Assembly: GCA_902509695.1 (NCBI GenBank)
Contig: CABWYP010000001.1
Span: 95,932 to 137,844 of the forward strand
DNA: 41,913 bases
Reading direction: 5' to 3'
Origin: an uncultured Alphaproteobacteria bacterium
Lineage (GTDB): Bacteria; Pseudomonadota; Alphaproteobacteria; HIMB59
Shown: positions 22,742 through 30,945 of the stretch, piece by piece
Position numbering within the stretch: the stretch's first letter is position 1
Layout: each line of letters starts with the position of its first letter
Notes under the pieces: model-generated
Seen by the model: the letters and a program-made list of their open reading frames with translations, nothing else
The model's database searches: none
Told to the model about the DNA's origin: nothing
Position numbers and translations under genes: made by a program

Positions 22742-24040
22742 ATGACTTTAGAAGAACTAACGTCCGCACTAGTTGCCCAGACATATGTTGCTGCCGAGGG
22801 GTGGTATTACCTTATGACTGGTCTAATGATAGCGATTCATGTTGGTTTTTTAATGTATGAGGTAGGTGCTTCAAGAATGAAGAATGCTGTCTCCTCAGGT
22901 GTTAAAAACTTACTCGCATTTGCGTTTATGATTCCAACATTTTGGCTATTTGGTTGGTATATTTATCTTGCATTTCCACATGGACTAGTTCCTATGGATT
23001 TAGAAGGTTACGGTGTACCATGGAATGTATCAATGGGCCCAATGCTTTCAGACCAGTTAACTGGTGTTTTTTGGGCAGCATTTACATTATTTGCTTGTAC
23101 TACAGCCTCCGTTTTTTCAGGAGCAGTTATTGAAAGAATAAGAATTAGTTCTTTTGTATTCCTAGCAGTTCTCTTAGGTTCAGTTTGTTGGAACCTTGGT
23201 GCTTCTTGGGGATGGCACTTTGATGGATGGCTTGTAACTTCATTTGGTTATCATGACGTAGCGGCCGCTGGTGTTGTGCACATGATAGCTGGTTGGTTTG
23301 CTTTTGGTGTTATCCTAAACTTAGGACCAAGAGTAGGAAGATATAACGCTGATGGCTCAATGAACGAAATAGAAGGCCATGATTTACGCTTCTCATTTGT
23401 TGGATTACTCATGATAATCGTAGGTTTCTTTGGCTTCCTAGGTGCTTGTTTAATTTGGCCAGGAATTGCTGGTTATGAAGGCGTATATACTTGGACTACT
23501 ATTTACTTTGTTCCTGCAACAATGTCCTCTTTTGCTTACAACACACTAATGGGTCTTGCTGGAGGTATGATTGGTGCTTTCTGGATGAGTAAAGGTAATC
23601 CTTTCTGGATGATGTCAGGTGGACTGGCTGGAATATTCTCTTGTGCTTCCGGTTTAGACGTTTGGTATCCAGGACTCGCTTTTGTACTAGGTTTTGTTGG
23701 TGGTGTAATAATCATTCCTGCAAATGACTGGTTACATAGAGTCTTTAAGATAGATGATCCTGTCGGAGCTGTTTCAGTGCACGGTGTTGCCGGTATTTGG
23801 GGTGTTCTAGCTATGGGTATTTTTGCTTCTGGCTATCCTGGAATGGATGACACAATTCCTCAAGTATCCTTTATGGGTCAAGCAGTAGGTTGTATTGTCA
23901 TGTTCTTAGTTGGATTTGTTCCTGGATATGGTGTCTCTTTTGTCATGAAAATGATGGATTGGCTTAGAGTTCCTGATCACGTTCAAGAAGCAGGTATTGA
24001 CAAAGCAGAACTGGGCTTAAGGGCCACTAACTATAACTAA
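22742..24040 (+). CDS. amt: Ammonium transporter (Amt)
   Basis: A 432-residue Amt/Mep/Rh channel with about eleven hydrophobic helices. The pore His pair is in place: H180 with D172 eight residues before it (YHDVAAAGVVH), and H347 in SVHGVAGIWGV. The Ser-Gly-Ala-x-x-Glu-Arg signature (FSGAVIERIRI) is present. It imports ammonium and may import methylammonium. AAGGAGAAT lies before the start. The gene is divergent from gmaS and followed by a one-helix partner gene. Compared with the diverged paralogue at 1963-3348 it is closer to ordinary bacterial Amt. I saw no glnK/glnB gene near either copy, although amt genes often sit beside one. Confidence 0.92.
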   Translation: MTLEELTSALVAQTYVAAEGWYYLMTGLMIAIHVGFLMYEVGASRMKNAVSSGVKNLLAFAFMIPTFWLFGWYIYLAFPHGLVPMDLEGYGVPWNVSMGPMLSDQLTGVFWAAFTLFACTTASVFSGAVIERIRISSFVFLAVLLGSVCWNLGASWGWHFDGWLVTSFGYHDVAAAGVVHMIAGWFAFGVILNLGPRVGRYNADGSMNEIEGHDLRFSFVGLLMIIVGFFGFLGACLIWPGIAGYEGVYTWTTIYFVPATMSSFAYNTLMGLAGGMIGAFWMSKGNPFWMMSGGLAGIFSCASGLDVWYPGLAFVLGFVGGVIIIPANDWLHRVFKIDDPVGAVSVHGVAGIWGVLAMGIFASGYPGMDDTIPQVSFMGQAVGCIVMFLVGFVPGYGVSFVMKMMDWLRVPDHVQEAGIDKAELGLRATNYN

Positions 24041-24066
24041 ATCTTATTTTGAAAGGATAAAAAGAT

Positions 24067-24258
24067 ATGAGCATTTTTAACTCATGGCCTGGTGACAAAG
24101 CAGCTACAAGCTACGGTGATATAGACGCATATTTCACTTCAGCTGATAGCGAGGGAACACTAATTTTTTGGACCCTTGTTGGTGTAGCCATTCTAATCTT
24201 TACAACCTGGTCAGCTGCAAGGCACGAGTCCGAAACAGCTAAAAATACCAAGAAGTAA
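24067..24258 (+). CDS. Small single-helix membrane protein paired with Amt
   Basis: A 63-residue protein 26 bases after amt, with AAAGGA upstream. Residues 31-48 form one hydrophobic helix (TLIFWTLVGVAILIFTTW) and the C terminus is charged. It matches the 83-residue protein after the first Amt-like gene at 3345-3596: Asp18-Ile19 ten residues before Ser28-Glu29-Gly30, followed at once by the helix. No known family that I can name. The repeated context suggests an Amt-associated subunit or regulator. Confidence 0.75.
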   Translation: MSIFNSWPGDKAATSYGDIDAYFTSADSEGTLIFWTLVGVAILIFTTWSAARHESETAKNTKK

Positions 24259-24270
24259 TTTATTTATTAT

Positions 24271-24297
24271 TAAGGAGCGATTTAAAATCGCTCCTTA
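24271..24297 (+). terminator. Hairpin after the amt operon
   Basis: TAAGGAGCGATTT and AAATCGCTCCTTA are perfect 13-base complements around a single A. No T run follows on the plus strand, so it may be a transcript-end stabiliser or a weak terminator rather than a classic one. The arm contains AAGGAG, but it is locked in the stem. Confidence 0.5.
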
Positions 24298-24310
24298 TAA
24301 GATAGGAAAA

Positions 24311-24487
24311 ATGGAATATACTGGGGCAAATCTTCTTGTTAAAAATTTTGTTGAAGTGATTAAAGAACATAAGTTAATCGCCTCAATAGTGTGGTTGTTA
24401 TTTATGGGTTTTGCACTAAGAAAATTATCAAAAAAAGATAACGATTATTATCTTAAAAAGAGTTTTTTAAAATCATCAAAAAAATAA
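24311..24487 (+). CDS. Small membrane protein (58 residues)
   Basis: An open frame of 58 codons with ATG at 24311 after GATAGGAAAA. It has a short amphipathic start, one hydrophobic stretch around residues 22-36 (LIASIVWLLFMGFAL) and a Lys-rich basic tail. Its TAA is immediately followed, with no gap, by the TTG start of the amidotransferase-fold gene, which supports it as the first gene of that unit. I do not recognise a family. It is short, so it could be a chance frame in AT-rich DNA. Confidence 0.5.
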   Translation: MEYTGANLLVKNFVEVIKEHKLIASIVWLLFMGFALRKLSKKDNDYYLKKSFLKSSKK

Positions 24488-25234
24488 TTGACGAAAATTC
24501 TAATCATCAATGGTTGGACGAAAGATGGTGACGACCAACATGTAAAGGCAAAATGTATTCTCCAAAAGAATATATTTATAAATCTAATTGAGAACTCTTC
24601 ACCAAATTTTAAATTTGAAACATGCGATACATATGAAGAAAGTGAAAATATCATTATAGACTCATATGATGCTTTTATGTGGACTGGTGGTGGTGGAAAT
24701 ATATACGAAAATAACAATCACAATTCTGCACAGCTCAAATTATGTGAAAAAATTATTCTAAAAGAAAAACCAATATGGGGAAGTTGCTGGGGAATGCAGG
24801 TCATAGTAACTGCTTTAGGAGGTAGGGTAATAAAAAGTCAAAAACCTGAATTTGGATACTCTGCAAAAATAAAAATTATTAATCCAATTTTGAACGACTC
24901 GATTTATAAAGGAAAAAATATTACTTTTGATGCACCAGCTCATCATTATGACATAGTTGATATAATACCCAAAGACTTTGAAATAATTTCAAAAAACGAT
25001 TTATGTACTCAGTCTATATACTCAAAGCCTAGAAATATTTTTTGCACTCAATACCATTCTGAGCTTCCATATAATTATATTGGAAACCTGATGAGGTTTT
25101 GGAAAAATAATTATAAAGAATTTTTTTCTGAATTTGAATTCAGTGAACTCCTAAAATATTTAGAAGATAAAGAAAAAGAAGATAAAGGCCAAAGATTGAT
25201 TGAAATTGAAAACTGGTTATCTACTCTAAATTAA
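24488..25234 (+). CDS. Class I glutamine amidotransferase-fold protein
   Basis: A 248-residue GATase1-fold enzyme. The catalytic triad is visible: Cys100 in the nucleophile elbow GSCWGMQ, and His190-x-Glu192 in QYHSEL. The FMWTGGGGN turn is near residue 60. It has no attached synthetase domain, so it is a stand-alone amidase resembling the GMP-synthase glutaminase domain or gamma-glutamyl-amide hydrolases. The start is TTG at 24488, directly after the preceding stop. It sits between amt and a glutamine-synthetase-like ligase gene, so it may split a gamma-glutamyl amide or supply ammonia. Substrate is unknown. Confidence 0.78.
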   Translation: MTKILIINGWTKDGDDQHVKAKCILQKNIFINLIENSSPNFKFETCDTYEESENIIIDSYDAFMWTGGGGNIYENNNHNSAQLKLCEKIILKEKPIWGSCWGMQVIVTALGGRVIKSQKPEFGYSAKIKIINPILNDSIYKGKNITFDAPAHHYDIVDIIPKDFEIISKNDLCTQSIYSKPRNIFCTQYHSELPYNYIGNLMRFWKNNYKEFFSEFEFSELLKYLEDKEKEDKGQRLIEIENWLSTLN

Positions 25235-25530
25235 TTTTCTTTAGTTGCGATTGTTAATAAAACCAGTGCTAATATGGAAACTAAACCTGAACCAACAGAA
25301 AAATAAAATATATTCAAAAGAGCGTAAACAAAAGTAGAAATATCAATAATTTTACGAGCAAATAAAGGGTTTGAGAGGCTTTGATCAATAAGAGTAACAA
25401 AAGAAAGTATTATAAATGTTGTAATAAAAGCTCTCTTATAAAACATCCTCCATTTTTTTTTAAATAAACTGATGTTCATGCAAAAATCTACCATAAAAAA
25501 ATAATTATTCTTAATGAAAAATTTTTCCAT
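25231..25530 (-). CDS. Small hypothetical membrane protein
   Basis: A 99-residue minus-strand frame convergent with the amidotransferase gene (4-base overlap of stops). Two hydrophobic segments are seen at about residues 34-48 and 67-94, the second followed by a short charged end, so a two-helix membrane protein is predicted. The true start is uncertain: Met13, Met18 and Met29 are alternatives, and GGAGG directly abuts the codon for Met29. No family recognised. Gap-filling position and hydrophobic pattern make it plausible but not certain. Confidence 0.45.
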   Translation of the reverse strand: MEKFFIKNNYFFMVDFCMNISLFKKKWRMFYKRAFITTFIILSFVTLIDQSLSNPLFARKIIDISTFVYALLNIFYFSVGSGLVSILALVLLTIATKEN

Positions 25531-25568
25531 CTGCTTATAATAAAATTTAAATATAAGGGGAGCTTCTC

Positions 25569-26966
25569 ATGGGGGAATATATAGAAAATTTTAAAGATTG
25601 TTTACCTGATCCAAAAAAAGTTAAAGAAATTAAAAAAGATTTAGAGTCTAAAGGAGTAAAATATATTTATTCTAATTGGATTGATTTTTTAGGTAGTCCA
25701 AAAACTAAACCTATGCCAATTAGTGATTTTGAAGACTTATGTGCAGGTAAAGGTCCACAATTTGCTGTTCACTCAGTTTCTTTTGTCCCAGAACTAACCC
25801 CTGCAGATAACGATCAAATTCCTGTCCCTGATTTAGATAGTTTAGTTATATGCCCTTGGGATAAAACTTGTGCCTGGGTTTTCGCTGATTTATGGTGGAA
25901 TGATAAGCCATATGATGTGTGCCCAAGACAAACCTTAAAAAAACAAATTCATAAAAATGCTCAAGCTGATTTGAAATTTTATGTTGGTATTGAGCCAGAG
26001 TTCTTTGTTATGAAATGGGAAGATGGTAAACCAGTCAAGGCAATTGATAACGATCCAATACCACTAAGAAGACAAGCTTTTGGGTATGATGCTGAATATT
26101 CCATTGATGGAATGAATTTTTTAAAAGAAATAATAGATATATTAAATAATGACTTACATTGGGATCTCCACGATGTTGTAGCTGAGGGTGCTTATGGCCA
26201 ATATGAATTAGATTTCGGTTATACAGATATCCTAGGTATGGCAGATAGACTCGTCTTTTTAAGAGTTCTCCTTAAAGAAATAGCAAAAAAACATGGTTTT
26301 TTCGTTTCTTTTATGCCAAAAACACAAATAAGTGATTGGAGATCAGGAGCACATATTAACCATAGTGTTGAGTGCATCAGCGAAGGTAATAAAAATATAT
26401 ACAAGGATGGTGATAAATTTTCATCTCGTGCTTACAATGCAGTAGCGGGAATTTTAGAACATGGAGCAGCAATAACTGCTTTAGCTTGTCCGACTGTAAA
26501 TTCATATAATGGATTTGTTCCATCAGTTGAAGGACTGGATGGAGGTATGCATACATGGGCACCAACACACATGACTTATGGAAACAATAATAGGTCATCT
26601 ATGATTAGGCTCCCTCAAAATAGATTTTGTATTGAAGATAGAGCTTCAGATTTAACTCAAAACCCTTATTTAACTTTCTCACTTTTATCAGCCGCTGCTA
26701 CTAAAGGTATAACAGAAAAAATGGACCCCCCAGAAGCCACTAATAAGAGTCTCTACGATATTACTGAAGAAGAGGGTAAAAATATTAAAACTCTTCCAAG
26801 AAACTTATTAGAAGCAATAGATGCTTTTAAATCAGACTCTTTAACCAAAGAAGTTTTTTCTGAAGCAATGTTAAATAATTTTATCGGTTATAAATATGAT
26901 GAATGGAGAAGATACCATACAACGACAACTGATTGGGAAATTCAAGAATACCTCAAGTTATTTTAA
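25569..26966 (+). CDS. Glutamine-synthetase-family ligase, third paralogue, altered glutamate site
   Basis: A 465-residue glutamine-synthetase-fold protein. The metal motif VGIEPEFFVM (E-x-E) is near residue 139, GQYELDF near 211, and the histidine in SGAHINHSVE near 262. NNNRSSMIRLP keeps the Arg339 equivalent and FCIEDRASD keeps Glu357/Arg359. Two key changes are seen: NSYKRL of true GS reads NSYNGF, so the Arg321 equivalent that holds the glutamate carboxylate is lost, and the residue before the flap Ala-Pro is Trp (HTWAP), not Glu327. The acid substrate may therefore not be plain glutamate, and the nucleophile is probably an amine other than ammonia. AAGGGGAG precedes the start. The next gene begins directly after its stop, suggesting a two-gene unit with a hydrolase. 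Confidence 0.8.
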   Translation: MGEYIENFKDCLPDPKKVKEIKKDLESKGVKYIYSNWIDFLGSPKTKPMPISDFEDLCAGKGPQFAVHSVSFVPELTPADNDQIPVPDLDSLVICPWDKTCAWVFADLWWNDKPYDVCPRQTLKKQIHKNAQADLKFYVGIEPEFFVMKWEDGKPVKAIDNDPIPLRRQAFGYDAEYSIDGMNFLKEIIDILNNDLHWDLHDVVAEGAYGQYELDFGYTDILGMADRLVFLRVLLKEIAKKHGFFVSFMPKTQISDWRSGAHINHSVECISEGNKNIYKDGDKFSSRAYNAVAGILEHGAAITALACPTVNSYNGFVPSVEGLDGGMHTWAPTHMTYGNNNRSSMIRLPQNRFCIEDRASDLTQNPYLTFSLLSAAATKGITEKMDPPEATNKSLYDITEEEGKNIKTLPRNLLEAIDAFKSDSLTKEVFSEAMLNNFIGYKYDEWRRYHTTTTDWEIQEYLKLF

Positions 26967-27983
26967 TTGTTTAACAATCAAGAAATTAAATCATTCAAAC
27001 TCAATAACTTCGAGTTAAAATCAGGAGATCTAGTTAATTTAGAATTAAATTATTTAGCATTTGGTAATTTAAATACTGATAAATCAAATGTCATATTGTA
27101 TCCAACAAGATATGCAGGAACTCATCTAGAACAAGGATACTTAATTGGAAATAATCAGCCAATAAACCCAGAGAATTATTTTATTATAATTCCAAATATG
27201 TTTTGCAATGGGGTCTCATCATCTCCTAGTAACACAAAATCGCCATTAAATGGATCTAACTTTCCTTTAATCACTATTCAGGACAATATTTCTGCTCAAA
27301 ATGAATTATTAATACAAGTCCTTGGTATTGAAAAAATAAAATTAGTTATTGGATGGTCAATGGGAGGTCAGCAAGCTTATCAATGGGCTACTCAATTTCC
27401 AGATAAGGTAGAAAATATTATAGCCATGTGTGCACACGCAAAAACAAGTGGACATACCCATGTTTTTTTAGAGGGAATGTATGCTGCCCTTACTTCTGAT
27501 TTAAATTGGAATAATGGTGATTATATCGAACAACCGAATGCAGGAAAAACAACTATGGCCATGACTTGGGCAGGATGGGCATTAGGGCAAAATTGGTTTA
27601 GAGAGAAACTTTATTTAAATGATGGTTATAAAAACCCTCAAGAGGTATTAGATAAATTATGGAAAACTATCTATTTTAAAAGAGATGCTAACGATCTACT
27701 TGCTATGATTAGAACATGGCAAGAACATAATATCAGTGATAACAAATTATTTGAGGGAAACCTTGAAAGAGCCCTAAAATCTATTAAAGCAAATGTTGTA
27801 CTTATGCCTGGAGTAAATGATCTTTACTTTCCACCAGAAGAAAACTTTGAAGAATTAAAATATTTAAAAAATGGTAAAGTTGAAGTTATTCAATCTAATT
27901 ATGGTCATTATGCCGGTGCGGGTAAGTGCAAAGAAGATTTAGAATGTGTAAATAATCAAATAAGAAACTTATTATCTAGTTAA
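26967..27983 (+). CDS. Alpha/beta hydrolase of the MetX-like (homoserine O-acetyltransferase) superfamily
   Basis: A 338-residue alpha/beta hydrolase. The nucleophile elbow GWSMGG contains Ser131; MPGVNDLYF supplies a likely Asp near residue 280 and YGHYAGAG a likely His near 312. The overall layout with its lid region resembles MetX, but the elbow is GWSMGG where true homoserine acetyltransferases usually have GGSMGG, so a hydrolase or other acyltransferase is more likely than methionine synthesis. The start is TTG at 26967, immediately after the stop of the glutamine-synthetase-like gene, and no in-frame ATG comes early enough to replace it. It is coupled to that ligase, and may process its product. 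Convergent with tyrS, overlapping it by 8 bases. Confidence 0.75.
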   Translation: MFNNQEIKSFKLNNFELKSGDLVNLELNYLAFGNLNTDKSNVILYPTRYAGTHLEQGYLIGNNQPINPENYFIIIPNMFCNGVSSSPSNTKSPLNGSNFPLITIQDNISAQNELLIQVLGIEKIKLVIGWSMGGQQAYQWATQFPDKVENIIAMCAHAKTSGHTHVFLEGMYAALTSDLNWNNGDYIEQPNAGKTTMAMTWAGWALGQNWFREKLYLNDGYKNPQEVLDKLWKTIYFKRDANDLLAMIRTWQEHNISDNKLFEGNLERALKSIKANVVLMPGVNDLYFPPEENFEELKYLKNGKVEVIQSNYGHYAGAGKCKEDLECVNNQIRNLLSS

Positions 27984-29178
27984 ATTTTAATTTAAATAAC
28001 TTTTTTTTCCCTAATTTTAAAATTTTTCCATCATCTTTGTTTGTTAAAATTTTGTTGATGTCATTAATTTGATTTTCATCTAATTTAACTCCACCTCCTT
28101 CAATTAATCTCTTCGCTTCTGATTTTGAAGAAACTAAATTTTGAGATGTTATTGCTTCAAAAATTTTTATTTCAGTAATAGTATCAAAATAAATTTCATC
28201 AATATTATCAGATACATTTTTTTCAAATATGGATATGGCCTTATTTTCTGCTTCTTGAGCAGACTCATCGGAATGACAATCAGCAGTAACTAAGTATGCC
28301 AATTTTTTTTTAGCATTATTAATATCTTCAGAGATAAGTTTATTGATTTCATTTTGATCTAGGTCACTAAAAATTAAAAGTAGTTTTTCTACATCGCTAT
28401 CATCAACATTTCTCCAGTATTGATAGAAATCATAAGAGCTAAACTTATTTTGATCTATCCAAACTGCTCCTTGTTCTGTCTTGCCCATTTTCTTTCCTGA
28501 AGAAGTCGTTAAAAGAGGAGTGGTTAAGCCATAGGCATTACTCTTATTAATTTTAGAGATGATCTCCATTCCAAGTACAATATTCCCCCATTGATCAGAC
28601 CCACCAATTTGTAATACACATTCATGGTTTTTATTTAAATATAGAAAGTCAAAACTTTGTAAGATCATGTAATTAAATTCTAAAAAAGATAATGATTGTT
28701 CTCTTTTAAGTCTCTCTTTTACACTTTCAAATGTAAGCATCCTATTTATAGATATATGACCGCCTAAATCTCTTAATAGTTCGATATAATTGAGTTTACT
28801 TAGCCATTCATCATTATTGATAAAAGTTATATTATCCTTGAAATCTCTAAAATAATGCTCAAATATTTTTTTGAAGTTATTAATATTCTTTTGTATTTCT
28901 TCATACGATAAAATTTTTCTTGAGGAGTCTTTACCTGAAGGATCACCAATTTTTGTAGTACCTCCACCTAAAAGAACAACTGCTTTATGACCATTTCTGA
29001 TAAGAGTTTTAATTGCTCTTAATTGGACGAGACTACCAGCATGAAGCGCATCAGCTGTAGCATCAAAGCCTATATAAAATACAATTTTTTTTTTGTTTAA
29101 GAGGTTATTAAGCTCTTTTTCATTGGTACATTGATTGAAAAGATTCCTATCTTTGAATATCTGTATATAATCAATCAT
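27976..29178 (-). CDS. tyrS: Tyrosyl-tRNA synthetase
   Basis: A class I aminoacyl-tRNA synthetase, 400 residues, that charges tRNA-Tyr in the cytoplasm. The HIGH-type motif is HAGS near residue 46 (GFDATADALHAGSL), and the KMSKS-type motif is KMGKT near residue 229. The tyrosine-binding segments YMILQSFDFLYL and QIGGSDQWGNI are present. An S4-like RNA-binding domain follows at about 330-400 (SSKSEAKRLIEGGGVKLD). Full length. Its 3' end overlaps the hydrolase gene, and it is divergent from anmK with only 33 bases between. Confidence 0.96.
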   Translation of the reverse strand: MIDYIQIFKDRNLFNQCTNEKELNNLLNKKKIVFYIGFDATADALHAGSLVQLRAIKTLIRNGHKAVVLLGGGTTKIGDPSGKDSSRKILSYEEIQKNINNFKKIFEHYFRDFKDNITFINNDEWLSKLNYIELLRDLGGHISINRMLTFESVKERLKREQSLSFLEFNYMILQSFDFLYLNKNHECVLQIGGSDQWGNIVLGMEIISKINKSNAYGLTTPLLTTSSGKKMGKTEQGAVWIDQNKFSSYDFYQYWRNVDDSDVEKLLLIFSDLDQNEINKLISEDINNAKKKLAYLVTADCHSDESAQEAENKAISIFEKNVSDNIDEIYFDTITEIKIFEAITSQNLVSSKSEAKRLIEGGGVKLDENQINDINKILTNKDDGKILKLGKKKLFKLKFN

Positions 29179-29211
29179 ATATAATAATTAGCATAATTTT
29201 ATAGATATCAA

Positions 29212-30261
29212 ATGGAATATATTGCATTAGGTTGCATGACTGGAACCTCATTAGATGGCATTGACTGTAGTATTATACAATCAAATGGTACTTCAAAAGC
29301 AACTCAAATCTCAAATAAATTCACTCCTTATTCTAAAGAATTACAAAAAAAACTTATAGAAATAGTTAAGAACAAATATTTAGCTAATTTAGAAGTCTTT
29401 AAATTGCTTAATGAAGAATATCAATCTGCAATTAATTCAATTATTTTAGAAAATAAAATTAAAATTGATGTCATTGGCATCCATGGTCAAACAATTTTTC
29501 ATGATCCTTTATTAAAACTTTCAATTCAACTTTATGATAAGAAAATAGAGTATAACACTTCAGCCCCAGTAATTTGTAATTTTCGAAAAAATGATATTTT
29601 AAACGGTGGTAATGGTGCACCTATAATGCCCATATACCATCAAATTATCGCTAAACAGCTTGGCTTAAAGTCACCAATTTTTATAAATATTGGTGGTGTA
29701 ACAAATATCACCATAATTGATGAGAAAAAAATAAGCGCTGGTGATATCTCATTTGGAAATGCATTGATAAATGATTTACTACTTTCAAAAACTAATCATG
29801 AAATTGACAAAGACGGAAATATTTCTAAATCAGGAAAAAAAATATCAAAAATTTTTAATATAATAAAAAATGATCAATTCTTTAAAAAGAGATTACCTAA
29901 GTCCTTGGATAGAAATTATTTTCATAATTACTTAGAAAAAATAGGTGATGATTATCCTATTGAAGATATTATTTATACATTATTATCTATTATTCCAGAC
30001 AGTGTTAATCAAATTTTAGATCAAGAAAAAAAATATAAAATTATATTAATGGGAGGTGGAAGAAAAAATACAACATTGGTAAAATTATTTAAATTAATAT
30101 TTGAAGATGTTAGTTCCATAGATGATTTTAATTTAGACGGAGATTTTATTGAATCTCAGGGTATGGCTTTATTAGCAATTAGATATTTAAAAAAATTGAA
30201 TTCAACATATGAGAAATCGACTGGTATTTCAAAAAGTATTTATCTTGGTGAAAAAGTTTAA
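29212..30261 (+). CDS. anmK: Anhydro-N-acetylmuramic acid kinase
   Basis: A cell-wall recycling kinase that opens and phosphorylates 1,6-anhydro-MurNAc to MurNAc-6-phosphate. 349 residues, slightly short for the family (about 360-370). The opening motif LGCMTGTSLDGIDC is at residues 5-18. GIHGQTIFHDP is near residue 87 and FINIGGVTNIT near 160. MGGGRKNTTL near 280 is the C-terminal nucleotide-binding part, and SQGMALLAIRYL follows at the end. Divergent from tyrS, an arrangement seen in many alphaproteobacteria. The 3' end overlaps the convergent hydrolase gene by 4 bases. Confidence 0.94.
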   Translation: MEYIALGCMTGTSLDGIDCSIIQSNGTSKATQISNKFTPYSKELQKKLIEIVKNKYLANLEVFKLLNEEYQSAINSIILENKIKIDVIGIHGQTIFHDPLLKLSIQLYDKKIEYNTSAPVICNFRKNDILNGGNGAPIMPIYHQIIAKQLGLKSPIFINIGGVTNITIIDEKKISAGDISFGNALINDLLLSKTNHEIDKDGNISKSGKKISKIFNIIKNDQFFKKRLPKSLDRNYFHNYLEKIGDDYPIEDIIYTLLSIIPDSVNQILDQEKKYKIILMGGGRKNTTLVKLFKLIFEDVSSIDDFNLDGDFIESQGMALLAIRYLKKLNSTYEKSTGISKSIYLGEKV

Positions 30262-30896
30262 CTTTTGTGTTTATGAATATATTTAGTCATCGATGCCATC
30301 AATGGATCTAGCTTGCCCTCAAATAAGTGATTTGATTTAGAAACTGTTTCCATGGTGACTTCAGCATTTTTTTGCTTTTTAAAAGTTTCATGAAATTCTT
30401 TAAGACTATCTTTTTTTACTATTTCATCTTGTTCTGCGCGAAGTATTAATGTTTTAATAGGGCAGGGTGAGAGAAAATTAAAATCATATAAGTTAACTGG
30501 TGGTGCGATTAATATAAGTCCATCAACTTCGGGTCTTCTCATGAGTGTTTGAAATCCAATCCACGCGCCAAAAGAGAACCCAACAATCCAACAAGATCTA
30601 AAATCTTCATTTTTTTTTTGTAGCCAATCTAAAGAAACACTTGCATCATTTAATTCACCCTCTCCTTCAGTAAAGGCTCCATCGCTTTTACCAACTCCTC
30701 TAAAATTTATTCTCAAAGTTGAAAAACCTGCATCTTTCATTACTTTAAAGGCAGCATAATTAACCTTTGTATCCATTGTTCCACCATGTTTTGGATTTGG
30801 GTGAAGCACTATTGCTATATTTGGTTTTTCTTCCTCACTGGGTGAGTATTTTGCTTGAAGTTTACCTTCTCCACCTTGTATAAATACCTCTGGCAT
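30258..30896 (-). CDS. Alpha/beta hydrolase (dienelactone hydrolase/serine aminopeptidase-like)
   Basis: A 212-residue compact alpha/beta hydrolase. The nucleophile elbow is GFSFGAW with Ser near residue 107; LHPNPKHGGTMDTKV near residue 31 is the oxyanion-hole region, typical of a conserved alphaproteobacterial group. Asp in RAEQDEIV near residue 153 and His in KSNHLFEGKL near 193 complete a plausible triad. No signal peptide. Substrate is unknown. Divergent from mnmA with 49 bases between. Confidence 0.82.
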   Translation of the reverse strand: MPEVFIQGGEGKLQAKYSPSEEEKPNIAIVLHPNPKHGGTMDTKVNYAAFKVMKDAGFSTLRINFRGVGKSDGAFTEGEGELNDASVSLDWLQKKNEDFRSCWIVGFSFGAWIGFQTLMRRPEVDGLILIAPPVNLYDFNFLSPCPIKTLILRAEQDEIVKKDSLKEFHETFKKQKNAEVTMETVSKSNHLFEGKLDPLMASMTKYIHKHKS

Positions 30897-30945
30897 AATT
30901 GAACAGGGATTTTAGATTAGTTTTGATCATAATAGCAAGATAATA

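Noticed and set aside
23262-23269. GCGGCCGC, a rare GC-rich octamer in a low-GC genome
   Set aside because: It encodes Ala residues in the Amt pore segment in frame; no repeat or junction is seen around it.
30381-30398. TTTCATGAAA palindrome resembling the IclR site
   Set aside because: It lies in the coding part of a hydrolase gene and lacks the central TAnTA spacing of the three operators.
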